Notes under the pieces: model-generated | Seen by the model: the letters and a program-made list of their open reading frames with translations, nothing else | Told to the model about the DNA's origin: nothing | Database searches by the model: none | Part shown: positions 36,241-49,099 of the stretch, in pieces | Layout of the letters: every line of letters starts with the position of its first letter | Position numbering within the stretch: the first letter of the stretch is position 1 | Source of the DNA: Epiperipatus broadwayi | Taxonomy: Eukaryota; Onychophora; Udeonychophora; Euonychophora; Peripatidae | Assembly (NCBI GenBank): GCA_028023455.1 | Contig: JAQFVV010000350.1 | Coordinates: 188,001-252,000 of the forward strand | Length of the DNA: 64,000 nucleotides | Reading direction: 5' to 3' | Program-made: the position numbers and the translations under genes

Positions 36241-38456
36241 ATGTGATGTGATGTGATGCACTGTGACTTCTCCTTATAGAGAGTCAGGAATCTCTCAGTC
36301 ACTATGCCTAGAGAAACCTGTTAGCCACTTTACCTTCCCTTTCCATTGCCCACCCTAAGTTTTCCCATAATCTTCTCCATCCCATTTTCACATTATAATT
36401 CTTGTCAACTTCATGGCCTTCATATCTAAATCCCCCTTATCTTTTCCCAAACCCAGCATAAAAACCAATAACCCATTTTTTTGTATAATCACTTTGTTCA
36501 TATTTATTTTTCTATAACTTCATTATTTGTACCCTTTCTGCTTTCAAGCATTTACATTGAATTAACATATGCCTAATATTTTTTATGACTTCCTTACACA
36601 ACTTGCAGACTAAATCACCTATATTTTTTCCATTTCTATATTCCCTTGTTGCTAAAGATCCCGTTCGAGCCTTAAACAATAAACTATTTCCCTTGCTATT
36701 ATCATAAATTAATTCACACCTAATGTTTTTTTTTTTTTTTGTTTACTTCTATATATATTTAAACACTTTTTACTCTCCATGCTAGTTCTCCATCTCTCCA
36801 ACTCCCTAATCTTTATTGATGCATCTATTCTTTTATCCTATTCCTTACCAATATAACACTCAACAATTCTCCTAACACAATCAAACCACCTTTTATAAAA
36901 GTATACAGTACTGATATAAATTCTTTATCCAAATCTTCTGCATACCACATTACCTTTCTCACCTATCTTGTTGCCTGTCCTTTACTCATAACCCAATTAA
37001 ATAATATTTTGGCTTTTCTTTTATTATCCATAAACTGCAATCTATCAACATTTTCATTTTGCTTTTTGCATCTCTCATATAAAAACTTGACCATCCCATG
37101 TCTCCTTGAATTGCCTCCTTTGCTGTCCACAAATAATCTAATATCCCTTTACTAACACATAATGCATCATTGCCATATGTTAATCCTGCTACTGCAACTC
37201 CATTCCATACAATTCTAGCTACATCATATTTATTATGAAAACACTGTTAATTTCTTTATCAATCCCTTTCTTTTCTTTGCTTTATTTATCATTTTTTTCT
37301 TCCATTCATCCAAGCAATTTTTCTGATTACTTAAGATGATTCCCAAATAACTATATCTATTCAGCACACTTAAATTATAACCCCCAATAAAAATTCTTCA
37401 TCTTCTCTTCCTCAGTATTAACCATAATTATATTTGATTTTTCTTCACTAAATTTAATCTTCATCTCTTTACCCATCATTGTGCATGTTCTCAGCATAAC
37501 TTTCATATCTTCTCTTCTTTCTACACACAAAAAGACGTCATATGCAAAAAAAGATCCAACAAAGTATATACTCCCTCCTTTGCCACCTATTAATGGCATC
37601 TCTAAACCTCTTCTTAGTCTTTCTATTGCTCTCTCCATTTCACTTAAATGCAACAGAAACAAAGCAGGTGACATAAGGCATCCTTGCCTTAGACCCACCC
37701 CATTTTTAATTTTAACTGATTCTATATCCCCTAATTGATATGTATAGTAATTATTTTCATATATTTTTTTAATAATATCCACTACAGTTTCATCCATTCC
37801 CAAATTTGCTAAACTTACCCATAATCTATTTCTATTTACTCTATCATATGCCTTCTCTATATCTATAAAACTCATATATAACTGTCTACCTGAATTCCTA
37901 CTCATATCCATAAGTTGTGTAACTACAAATAAACTATCTCCTATATGTCTATCTGATCTAAAATCTCCTTGCATTTCCCTCACTACATTATTTTCTTTCA
38001 TCCATTTTGCAACTCTTCCAGCCACCATATATGAGAAAACTTTATATAAAACTGATGTTACCACTATTGGTCTATAATTGTTTAACTTTCTATGATCCTT
38101 ACCCTTTCCTTTAAATAATAATCTTACTCTTGTATTATTCCAATTACCTTGAAAAACTCTCTTCTGTGCCATCTTATTAAAACATGATAATAGCTTTACG
38201 CTTGCCCTATTCCCTAAATTCATTACCATCTCTGCTACCCATCCATCTAAACCTCTTGCCTTTCCACTTTTCAATTTATTCTCTGCCTCATTCAATTAAT
38301 TTTTCGTAAACCTAATATTCCCCTTACTATATGCTTTCATGTTTTCTATCATTCTGTCCTTCACATTTAACATCTTTTCTATATCCATTACATACCTATT
38401 TAAGATTCTCTCTAATTTTTCTCTAGAGCGACACTCTATTCCCTCATCATCTACTA
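36241..38456 (-). mobile_element. APE-type LINE, 5'-truncated copy (C2)
   Basis: Same family as the copy at 23683-27050. The minus-strand 3' end is a short CACAT repeat (plus strand GATGTGATGTGATG at 36241-36256), followed by the shared untranslated tail and the RT. The copy stops near 38456, in the spacer between endonuclease and RT, directly against the tail of a third copy. Confidence 0.75.
37375..38295 (-). pseudogene. LINE reverse transcriptase domain, catalytic Asp lost
   Basis: A 306-codon open frame covers most of the RT. GKARGLDG lies at residues 11-18, NNYRPI at 72-77, FIDIEKAYDRV at 143-153 with the first catalytic Asp, and GLRQGCLMSPALF at 201-213. The palm box reads F-A-Y-D (250-253) where active elements have F/Y-A/M-D-D. 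The Tyr codon is at 37540-37542. The sister copy at 25162 still has FMDD. The missing Asp should abolish polymerisation. A stop precedes the frame upstream, and the endonuclease and 3' end are missing from the frame. The first Met is not a true start. Confidence 0.75.
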
Positions 38457-38780
38457 TGTGATGTGATGTACCGTAGCTTCTTCTTAAACGAAGTCAAGAA
38501 TTTTTCAGCCATTATATCAAGAGAAACTTGTTAGCTACTTAATTTTACATTCCCCAGTCGTAAGTTTTTCCATATTCTGCTCCATCTCATTTCCATAACA
38601 TAATCTTTGTCAACTCTATAGCCTTTATATCTAAATCGCTCTTATCTTTTTCCAAACTTAGCATAAAAAAACTAATAATCTACTTTCTGTATAATCACTT
38701 TTTTCATATTTATTTTTCCACAACTTCATTATATGTGCCCTTTCTGTTTTCAAGCATTTACATTCAATTAACAAATGCCT
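38455..38780 (-). mobile_element. APE-type LINE 3' end (copy C3)
   Basis: Begins with TGTGATGTGATGTACCG and repeats the family's untranslated tail (GTCAAGAATTTTTCAGCC, then AGAGAAACTTGTTAGC). It ends at about 38780 against the hAT fragment. It is more diverged than C2, whose broken 5' end touches its tail. Confidence 0.65.
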
Positions 38781-38784
38781 AATA

Positions 38785-38924
38785 TTTTCGACAGCGCGCC
38801 CTTGTGTTAAAATTATTAATATATAAATAAATATATGTGTATATCATACTCAGTGCTCATATTAATTCGTACCTTTAAAAATTATGTTAGTGGTCTGCAA
38901 TATCTAAAAGATTGCCAACCACTG
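38785..38924 (-). mobile_element. hAT transposon terminal fragment
   Basis: On the minus strand the sequence starts CAGTGGTTGGCAATCTTTTA then GCAGACCAC, the familiar hAT terminal pattern (CAG followed by GGCAA-x-CTTTT). The terminus is at 38924. The other end could not be matched to a terminal repeat, so it is a fragment or a solo end. Confidence 0.5.
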
Positions 38925-41040
38925 CTTTATGATCATAGTGATGAATCCAACACATAAAAATAATATATATATATATTTAGGCAAGTATGTATTCATATCG
39001 GAGAAAATTCATTTAATTAGATTGATTTCAACATACGAGCTCCAATACGCTTATAACCAATATAAAACAATTATTATTTAACAAGAATAATACAAATAAA
39101 GATTGGCAAAGTATCACTCAATCAATAATCAGTTCTATCAAAGTTATAATAAACATTAACGATTAATAATTGAATGAGAAATTAATTCTAAATTCTCTTT
39201 CCTTTAACATTCATAAAAAAAAAAGTACATTACGAAAATATATATATATATTTAAAGGGAAAACAAAATGTTAAAATTATTTAGAGAATATCAATATTAA
39301 AGTTAATATTTGCCATAAATATTACTATAATGATTCTTTTACGAAGGCCTTTTATTGGACATAAAAATTTATCTTACCATAGCATCAGAATTCTGATTTA
39401 ATAATACTTTATTAAAAATATAGGTTTAAACACTTTTTAAAAATTGATCTGTAAGACAGCTTTTAAGGTTTAAGGTTTCATTTGATGTAATTTTCTTGAG
39501 CTATTCTCTGGATAAAATGATGGTATGATTGGATTGTGCATTCATCATGAATAGGCTGACAGAAATTATGTGAAGCACAATAGGTACTGCTAGTTTGTGC
39601 ATATAGATGATACCCTTTTAAAATCTGCATCTGCGGGAGGCTATCTAATTCTAGATGTAGTTTACTACTGACAATTCATTTTAATATGTGCTGCCACCTA
39701 TTGATAATAAAATCTATCATTTTAAACATTTCATAAACTATGTTGTTGAGATAACTATGAAATGAACGTCCAAATTAATGATAAATTTTATTTTATTTTG
39801 AATCGAAATAAATAGTTTTAGATAATAATTATTTATCAAAGAATAATATATAGGCCCTGTTATGAATGCTTTTTTTGTTCAATTTATACAATCTCTATAT
39901 TCAATTTTTTTTTTTTTTATGAGTTGAAACATCTATTTATTTATAAATAATGTTATTTTTGCTTTTCTATATTTTAAAGAATTTTACTTTAAATTTTAAA
40001 GATAAAAACTGTATTGCTTAAATATAAATTAAATTAGTTTTTGGTGGGTATGCAATTTAATTTTTAAAAACTTATATGTTTATAAAAACAAAAATATTTT
40101 GTTTGACCGAACGGATAAATCACGTAGTTTTCAAAGTAGTCTTGATTTTCTGCAGCATTTTGCTCTGAAATGTCCAGCAATGGAAGCAGCCAGGATATTG
40201 GCACAGCACAGGCCTGGATGTTAGACATATCCTGACAAAAATAACCACTGTGTTTTATGCTCGTCATACTTAATTTTTAAAAAAAAATTAAATAAATGAA
40301 CATCTACTGACAGGTTGCTCATTACTGGCTAAGATTTAAAATGGTTATTCACTTTTTCAGAATAGTTTATACTTTGTGATTGTCCACAAAGTTTGTGCAT
40401 ATGTTTTTAAACATAATTTTCTCCATTCTACTTAACTTTTCATCAAATTTTATTTCTTAATAATTCTCTGATATGAGAACTTATAAAAATACAATCTTTA
40501 ATCTTAGCATTATGCATCAAAATAAATCCATTTACGTTTATATAATCCTCTAACAAAGCTTTCATAAATCATAGCTTGTTATGTAAAAAAACAAGTAAGT
40601 TTTTTTCAATGTTCTGACTGCAACATTAATTTGATTCTCACAATTGTACCATTCATATATGAAAGTGTTTAGTGATATTTAGATGCAGTTTGAGATAAAA
40701 TGCAATAATATATGGATTTTCTTATATATTATATTTACATTTTTGTAGCTAAACTGTCTCTAAAAATTATTTAATATTCGTTTAATAGGTACAGAACAAA
40801 ATTCAATTATTTAAAAAAAAAAATCACTCTAAGCTGTGTTTTGATGAATCAATAGCTAATAACTATGTATTCAGATTGTATTCATGATTAGTAGTAACCA
40901 TGACTAAAATATATCCAAAACATGAATAAATAACCTCGAAAAAAGCATTTTTTTTTGGAATTCCTAAAACATTTTTAATACAATTCAATAGATCTCAATC
41001 CGTTAATATTAAAATCTTCATATGATTACCATTTTTTATG
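38925..41040. other. AT-rich DNA with one exon-like stretch
   Basis: Within this interval only 40122-40228 stands out (separate entry). Small (TA)n runs lie near 38962 and 39240. Confidence 0.35.
40122..40228 (-). CDS. Possible internal exon of an unrecognised gene
   Basis: On the minus strand TTATTTTTGTCAG (40229-40241) could be an acceptor. It is followed by a GC-richer open frame encoding DMSNIQACAVPISWLLPLLD, then SEQNAAENQDYFENY, and then ACGTGATT, which could contain a weak donor. The frame continues both ways (40064-40267), so the exon limits are guesses. No family is recognised. Confidence 0.25.
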
Positions 41041-41044
41041 CTTG

Positions 41045-41425
41045 TTCTTAACTGTTATTAAAACAGGCAAAACTCACCATACAGTAGTGCCACTTAGTAC
41101 AAGCCAGAGTAATCAATAAATGACAGAAGGCTTCTTCATAAAATCCCTATCTACTGCCTACTCATCCAACATCCCCAGACTAGTTTCTAGCTTGTGGCTT
41201 TCATCAGTGAAGAGTGTTGGACCTGATAGCACTGCATCTAGATATTACACTCTCAGATCCAAGGCTCCTCAACAATGAAAGCTAGAAATTAGTCTGAGGA
41301 TATTGGATGCGTAGGCACTAGATAGAGATTTTATGCCCAAGCTCTCTGGCCTCCATTGATTACTCTAGCTTGCACCAAGTGGCATTACTGTATGTAGAGT
41401 TTTGCCTGTTTTAATAACATTAAAA
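41045..41425. repeat. Family A foldback repeat
   Basis: Arms at 41045-41240 and 41250-41425 run from AAACAGGCAAAACTCACCAT to its mirror GTTTTGCCTGTTTTAATAA. The minus-strand arm has an intact core (TCTTCA-CTGATGA, AAGCCACAAGCTA, GAAAC, TAGTC, TGGGGA at 41174-41214), with helix I formed using two G-U pairs. The plus arm's core is deleted (CAACAATGAAAGC). Confidence 0.75.
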
Positions 41426-42034
41426 TCTAAGATTTGTTTTTTTCTAAATTGTTTACAAGAACATTCAAATTTGCAAGAGACAGTAAAAAGCTGCATTGAA
41501 AGAACAGATAGTTTGTAATTTCAGATTAATTTTTAAATCTTCTCCTGATATGCTCTAACTTCATTTTATTTCTCATCACTTTAATTACATGATCTGAGGG
41601 ATATTATATTATGGCAATTGTTTTCATTGCAGATAATAGAACCTTTAACTAATCTCTGTTTTAAAAGTAATTGCACTCATGTCAACAAAGCAAAAATAGC
41701 AGTTTATTTATAATTTTTGGGTTTCCTTTAAATCATTGGAATAAAAAAGATATGAACACAAACTGTTTAGCTATTCTGCGAATAGACTTGTATATGTAAT
41801 GCAAAAAATATAAGGGGATCACTTTTTGTCTTCGTTGTTTACACACTTTACATCTAAAATAAGGTTCATACATTTCAAATTAATAGTTTAAAGTTATATA
41901 TTTAGAATTGAAAAATTTGGTTAGCAGATTAATAGCAGTAAGATGATTAAAATAGTTCTTCAGCATTAAACAGTAGCAATAAGAACAAATTTTCTTTCTG
42001 TCAATCCAGTTATATCACTTGTGAAATTTGAATA
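41426..42034. other. AT-rich stretch, nothing recognised
   Basis: No supportable feature was seen. Confidence 0.4.
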
Positions 42035-42430
42035 ATCGGTACATGCTGTATGGTAATGCTTAAAAAAATCCTATTCATTTCTATTCTATCCATATACTTA
42101 GATTAGTTTCCATCTTATGGCTTTTATCAGTAAGGAATTTGGATCTTATGTCTAATAGACCTAGATTTTTTTGGATCTAATGTACCTTTATTTCAATAGT
42201 TATTCTTTAATTGTTTTTTAGACATAACTTAGAAAATAGTCAGGAGCAAAACTCTCCATACAGTAGTGTCACTCAGTGCAAGCCAGAGTAATCAATGAAA
42301 TGCCAGAAGGCTTGTGTATAAAATTCTTATCTAGTGCCTACTCATCCAATATTCCCAGACTAGTTTCTGGCTTGTAGCCTTTGTCAGTGAGGAGCCTCGG
42401 ATCTCAGAGAAGTGCACCTAGATGGTTACA
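42035..42430 (-). repeat. Two family A partial units
   Basis: A decayed arm (42035-42230) precedes a well-preserved minus-strand arm (42244-42425), both in the same orientation. The preserved core reads CTGACAA instead of CTGANGA, with GGC-TACAA-GCC as helix II and GAAAC, TAGTC, TGGGA. A faint mirror arm may continue to about 42660. Confidence 0.6.
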
Positions 42431-45077
42431 TCCTTGCTTCCAGCATATTGCTTAATTTAATTCATATTTTTTAGATAAATTTTCTTAAATAGTTAGGAGA
42501 TATAGGATAACACTAGATAAGGATTTATAAGGTTCTACCATCTGTTATTTATTAATTACTTAAGATTAGAATAGGTGCTATAATTGTACTGAAAGAATGA
42601 GAATTTGCTACTGGAAATCAATATGTAAGCTAGAGTCATGTGATTATTGGTTGGTTTCACATCTATATGAACATTTCACTGGTGTCAATTTGCCAAAAGC
42701 AATTCTTAAAAAAGAAGCAATACACACTAAGTGTTAAAACTGTTACTTACAATGAGACTCTTGTTGAATAGGTCTAATTATATTTCAGTATAAAGAATCT
42801 GTTGCTTTGAGTAAATTTATTCTGCCAGAATTATCAAATATTTTTTTTCACAGATAAAAAAAAAAAAGATTATATTAATGACTTAATGACTTTACTTTCA
42901 TAATTATGCTAATTAAAAATATATATAAATATGATACTAAAAAGAAACTTTTTGGCAGAAAAAAAAATCTGACTTCTTAAATTTAGTTTGTTAAAACTAT
43001 ATCAATCATAGGAACAAAATTTTTATTGATTTTTATTTTAATCAATGCAGAATATAATGATGATAATATAAAAGTATTTTTTTAAATAACAATAATTCTG
43101 TCTTTTACCTTTAATACAAATATAAATAAATGTAATATAAACATAAAATAACATTTAAATAGCATACATATTGTACAAAGAACATATAGTTTATAAATGG
43201 AAATAAAACAGCTAGCAATAAGTATAACAGGATTGTATGCGCATCAATAAATGATAGCAAAGTTTAGGCAATTTTAAAAAATAAAGAGAGTAAATATTAT
43301 GGCATTGAAGGTTTGCTTGCTTTGGACTGGAAATTAATATATAGAAATACAGTTACTTTTTTACGGATTATATAATTCTTGAACTGATATTTTTCACGTC
43401 TAATGTTGACAAAACATAATCACAATGCATTATTTTTATGCATAGATAGTTTTTGTTATTTTTTTTTATTTTATTAAGAAAAAGATAAAATTCAGTTATA
43501 AATTATGTATACTGATTAAAAATTAAATTGATTTAGTAACTTTTTTTAAAAAAAATTTCTTGGGTGTTTTTAAAAACCGATAAACTTAATAGTGCATTTG
43601 AAAACTTGAATAAAAACAATGCTCTAGATTTCAATAAATCAACTGAAAATTTTAAAATTAATGCTAATTTATTTTTATAAAATTTGAACAGTAAAGTAAA
43701 AATCATAGTTTTATTATTTATTATATTTAAATAAAAAAAGTAATCTTATCTAATCATTATAATTAATAATAACCTAATCTTTTTAACATATATATTTTAA
43801 TTAAACTTATCTACATATTCTACATGTACACATTTTAAAATAACGTTTTGAATTATAATTTCAAAATTAAAATTTAATATTAAATTATTCTTATCTATAA
43901 TTTTTAATGAGTTTTCATTCTATTGTTTAGTTGCACCTATTGTTTATTTTTTAGATTCTTGAAAACTGATGAATTGAGAATTCACTATATATAGAATAAC
44001 TAAATTATCAAAAGTGAGATTTTCTCTATGAAAATAATATAGAAAATTTAATGTTCAAACAGGATTATTGACAGCAAGTAAATATATTTATAATAACTTG
44101 AGAGATTTGTTTTGTAAATTAAATAAAAATCTATAGAATATTGATTATTTATTTCTAGAGTGAAAGTACAATAAGAAAAAATGGATTTATAATAAAATAA
44201 GTAAACTTTTGCTCCCAAATAGGACAAATGTCCACAAGACAAGAATCTCATATAACAAATAAGTATTTATAATGGGATTTTGTGTATAAACTGCATTAAT
44301 AAGCACAACACAATTGCTTGCCTTTTTTAGTGATAATTTATGGTTGCTATTGTATTGAAATAAAATTTTAAGTTAACATAAATACATTTTTAAATTTATT
44401 TTTAGTGCACTTTATGTATTATAAAATCAATGGACTTTTTTGTAATTTAATAATAAGCAAAGCTTTTAATTTTTTAAAGGAATTGAGATAGCACAATTTA
44501 TATAATATAGTTACCATTTTGATTATTACAAAAATTCAATCTAATTTAATAAGCTATAACATTAATAAATACAACATATAGTACATAATTCTAACTTATT
44601 TTTGATGCAATTGAATAATAATAATTGATTACTGCATGCAATGAAGCACTTTTTAAATTAGTAATGATATAGTATGTACTCTATATTCATTTTCACTGCA
44701 GTTTCTGCTTTTATATGCTACATGGAGTCACCAAATCAATCTTTCCTATATTCTCTTCACACAAAGAATATGGACTGACATAAAAAATGTATTTTTATAA
44801 TTAAGTTTTATAAAATAATCTGAAAATAAATACACATCACAAGATTCATCCATTCATGCTGTGAACCAAATTAAGCATGGTTTTTAGTAGTGCTCAGCTT
44901 GAAAAGGACAAATTGCCACAACTTCTGCATGCTGTGCTGAGATAGATCAATTATTTATAAAAATATATAAAAAAGGCAATTTAAATAAATGGGTATGCCA
45001 GCAGTAACTGAAGACTCTTGTTCTAAGTAATAAATTTAAAAGTAAACATTTGCATGAAGAATAGTGATGATGGTATA
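42431..45077. other. AT-rich stretch, nothing recognised
   Basis: Long A/T tracts only; no exon, RNA gene or defined repeat could be supported. Confidence 0.4.
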
Positions 45078-45697
45078 TTAGATGTGATTATATGCTGGAC
45101 TATTTCCATCATCTATCAATAAATATTGAATGTATAGAAAATTGTAAACTTTATTTAAACTTTTCAAATAAAAACTTATTTGTAATATTACTCAAATAGA
45201 CAACACAGGTTAGTAATTACACAACATTTTGAGTAGTATTATTCTCAACACTTCTTAATGATGTTTCTGGCTGACAAGTGACAATATTAGCATAGGAATT
45301 GAACTTTGACCTTTAGATTTAATATCAAATTTTAAGGCAGCATTCTAATCAACTGAGCTACCCTGTCGAAGGTAATATATATTTGTTGCCTATGATAGGT
45401 ATTTGTTGCCTTTCTCAGCATAGCTCAGTTATTTAGAGCATTGCCTTAAAATTTGATATTCAAGAATCTAAAGATGTAAGTTTGACTAGTGTGCTAATAT
45501 TGTCACTGGTCAGTCCAGAAACATCCAAAGAAGAGTGGAGAAAATTACTCAAAATGTTTAATTACTAACCTGTGTTGTCTATTTGTGTATTATTACTAAC
45601 AAGTTGTTTGTATTTGAGAAGTTTAAGTTTAAAATTTTCTATACATTCAACATTTATTGATAGATGATGGAAATAGTCTATCATATTATCACATTTA
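45078..45697. repeat. Family F: inverted pair of tRNA-derived units
   Basis: Arms at 45078-45372 and 45405-45697 are mirror images, with ends GACTATTTCCATCATCTATC and GATAGATGATGGAAATAGTC. Each arm has a tRNA-like head facing the centre. On the minus strand the A box is TAGCTCAGTTGATTAG (45344-45359) and the B box AGTTCAATTCC (45296-45306). On the plus strand the A box is TAGCTCAGTTATTTAGAG (45421-45438). The ends of the head (GCATAG and CTATGC) could pair as a short acceptor stem. The bodies contain CTAACCTGTGTTGTCTATTT. A decayed copy lies near 15900. These look like SINE units inserted head to head. Confidence 0.65.
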
Positions 45698-46892
45698 AAA
45701 ACAAACAATTTTAAATGTAATATAAAAAATATTTTGAACTTCATTATTTAATTGAATTAATTACAAAACTGTGTTGATTATAAATTGAATATAACAATTG
45801 GATTAGGAAAAAAAACTAAATATGCAATTCATTATAAATAAATTTATGAATTTATAAATATGGTAATTTTTGTATATATAAAAAACATTCCAGCACACCT
45901 TTACTTACTGAATTTTGCATTGGTTGAATAATCTAGTAAGTAAAGGGGTGTTGTAATGTTTATTAACTGGTTAACAATTTGATCTTTTTTTTGTTCCAAC
46001 AAATGAGAGTTTTTGAAAATTCTCATCTTCATTACTGTATAAAATATTTATTTTATACTAAAACTCAATATGTTGAATTTTATATTTTTTAAATTATATG
46101 TTATAAATGAAAAATATTCTAAAAAATCACATTTGACATTTTTAAATATTTAAAAACTGACTTGTACTTCAAACAATGTACCAAACATGTTAGTACAAAC
46201 ACTCAGAAAATGAAAAATTGTCTTTTATTTTAGATTTTTATATATGAATGAACAAAGATAGATTTATGATAGACTTATTGAACTCTGTTTTAAAATCTGA
46301 TATTGTCTTTATAATAATTACAATATTAGAAAAATTTTAATACCATTCCAATTCTGACCGATACTAATAGATGCTGTCATTTTCTTTTATTATATTACAA
46401 TTAAGTTAATTAATATTTATTTTAAAAAAAATATAAATGAATAAAGTGAAAGTTTGTATGTGTATTTCTTTCTGTTTTAAACAATGATCAATCAATTAGT
46501 GTTTAAAAATAATTGAAAATATTTTATAAACAAGGAAAAAAACCTTATTTCATTTATAACAAAATCTTTGAGTGAAAACGACCTGAAAAAAGTAAATTCT
46601 CAAATAATGTTTATTTCTGTAATGAGCAATGCAGTATCCCTTAGATCTAAACTGTCTGACCATTACATACTGACCTCTTCAGATTTTTTTCAAATAAAAC
46701 ATCAATGAAAGTATTATGGGAAATTTTATATCATAAAAAATCCACAGGTCATTATCTTTTGTGACAATGTTAATAACAATGATGCTCTTGAGAAATAAAC
46801 AAGTAGTGTTGCATAACAATGGGGAAAGCAGGTAGATCAACAGTATTTGCTTTATTAGTCAGGACTAGAAATTACATATAATGTTGGAAATA

Positions 46893-46895
<3 letters not shown>
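45698..46895. other. AT-rich stretch, nothing recognised
   Basis: CCTTTACTTACT at 45898 and AGTAAGTAAAGG at 45935-45946 form a small hairpin; otherwise nothing is recognisable. Confidence 0.35.

Positions 46896-46988
<93 letters not shown>
46896..46988. repeat. (CT)n(TA)n compound microsatellite
   Basis: About 19 bp of CT repeats run directly into about 74 bp of uninterrupted TA repeats, the longest simple repeat in the window. Confidence 0.95.
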
Positions 46989-46991
<3 letters not shown>

Positions 46992-47029
46992 TAGGTATGA
47001 TGACAAAATAATTTCAACTTTATATTCTA

Positions 47030-47455
47030 TAAACCACTAAACATCACATGATCACCAATCCTGCCCAATGGAATGATGGTGACTAAAGTTATTAAAAAAG
47101 CAAAGACACCAAAATGTTAAGATGTTGAGCTGGGTTCAGATCTATATGACTATATAAGTGAATGAGCTTGGATTGAAAACATAACTGTGTATTCATTTTT
47201 GGATTTGTAGCTTTATAGCTAACTAAAAAGGTAAAAGATGGCTGATGGGTATTTGCATTGGATTTTAAGATCTAAGCACACTACTTTCAGATTCAAGGTT
47301 CATCACTGATGAAAAACCACAAGCTTAAAAGTCTGGGGACATTGAATGAGTCAGCATTAAATAAAGATTTTATGCACAAACCTTCTTGAATCCATTGATT
47401 ACTCTGATTTACACTGGGTGGCACTACTGTATGGAGATTTTTGCCTCTGCTTATA
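47030..47455 (+). repeat. Family A unit, single orientation
   Basis: Begins AACATCACATGATCACCAAT and CCTGCCCAATGGAATGATGG, runs through AAAGACACCAAAATG and CTGGGTTCAGATC, and ends CTACTGTATGGAG. The core is damaged: CTGATGA is present at about 47305, but the GAAAC region reads TTAAAAG. Confidence 0.7.
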
Positions 47456-48620
47456 TTCTATAAAGATTTCATTCTCCCCAGAAAGGCTATGTATATTAAT
47501 GTAAATGTTTTTACAGATTAGTTATGATATAAATAAAAGAGTAAATGGGTTTACTGCCACATAATGACTAGATAAATGTGTTAGCAGTTGTGTTGCTAGA
47601 TAAAGTTTTAAAGTTAAATGATTTGCTCTATTAGTTCTACAATAGCTTTTTTGTTCTGAGGGAAAAAATATATATTTCAGATAAAATGAAATTGTAAGTC
47701 ATCATATCTATAAAAATATATATCTGCATTTAAATCTATATGACATCTTAAGTCAGAGATAAAAGATTATCTCTCTTTATTTTTTAACACACCCAGCACA
47801 TAAAGTTAATGTGATCTATTAAAGCAAATTGTTTAGCTTAAAAGATGTCACCACTAATTTATAGTTACCTAGCACTATAATTATTATAGGGAAATAATCC
47901 CATTTATTCCTTTGTTTACATCATAATTACTCCATGAAAATATTTCATTTAACATATATACCTTCTGGGGAAGAGGAAGTAATATTTACAGACTATAAAA
48001 AAAGATGAAATTGTAATATTTATAGAATATAAAAAGGGACATAAAATAATATTTATAGAATATGTAGAAAAGATGAATTATATTAATTATAGAAAGTAAA
48101 AAAAAAAAAAAAAATTCTTTAAAGTCTTATATCTATAAAAATATATGCCTACAATCTGTGTAATATCTTCAATTAAAAATAAAAGAGAACCTCCTTTATT
48201 ACTAAAAAAAAATGCAGGATAAAAAATCTATTGTGGATTACTATAGAAAATTGTTTAGTTTTAAATCTGGCAATAGTAATTGACAGATATCTAGCAACAT
48301 CATTGTTAACATAATTCTCTAATTATTACATGAAAATAACTTCACATATTCCTTATTTACATAGTAATTAATATATAAATGCATATATATAAATAAAAAA
48401 TGAAATAATTTCTACAATATTTGAAATGCCAATATATAATAATAAATAACAGCTATTACCAGCTTATAGCATGTCTGCTACCATGAAAAGCATTTTATAA
48501 CTAAAATTTAAAATTAAAAAAAAACCTGATTAAAGTCACTCAACATTAACATTCCCATGAGAATGACCAATTTTTCATAATTTATTTATATTAATGCAAT
48601 TATATTGTGGTGAAAAGAGA
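47456..48620. other. AT-rich stretch, nothing recognised
   Basis: Repeated AATATTTATAGAATAT-like phrases around 47980-48070 suggest a small degenerate local repeat. No gene was seen. Confidence 0.35.
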
Positions 48621-48624
48621 CTAG

Positions 48625-48815
48625 AGATTGGAAAAAATAGATTTAAACTTGGAGAGACCTAGAAAGAGACCATGTGTGAGATGGTTGAGTGAAATAAGGA
48701 AATGTGCTGAGATGATGTGAAGAAAAAAGGCTAGAGACCAAAGATGGATTGAACTTGAAGAGACCTTCATCCTGCAGTGGATCAATAATGTCTGCAAATG
48801 ATGATGATATTGTTT
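48625..48815 (+). pseudogene. RTE-type LINE 3' end (copy D3)
   Basis: The plus strand encodes the element's C-terminal tail in decayed form (ERPRKRP-like, then VRWLSEIRKCAE, then LKRPSS) and finishes in ATGATGATGAT, the (ATG)n terminus also seen at the two minus-strand copies (53287 and 61235). Confidence 0.65.
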
Positions 48816-49099
48816 ATTTAATAAATTGATTGCTATATTTATAAAATATGACCCATTGATTTGTCTTTTTTCAAATAATTTTTTAGATGTAAAATAAAAA
48901 TACCACCAAACACAAATTTCCATTACAATTAACTGAATATTTTGCTAATACAGATTTAAATCTATTCACAAAATATCACAATTTATTATATAAAAGTTTA
49001 TTGTACAACAAAAATGCTAATTCTATACTGGCAAACATATATACAAATTACTCATCAAAATAATGTACAAATTACCTAGTCACCAAATTGACATATAAT

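Noticed and set aside
37481-37738. 85-codon plus-strand frame
   Set aside because: It is the reverse strand of the LINE reverse transcriptase at 37375-38295.
45421-45500. Functional tRNA gene
   Set aside because: Only A and B box similarity remains; the anticodon arm and acceptor stem do not fold, and the unit is one half of a palindromic repeat.
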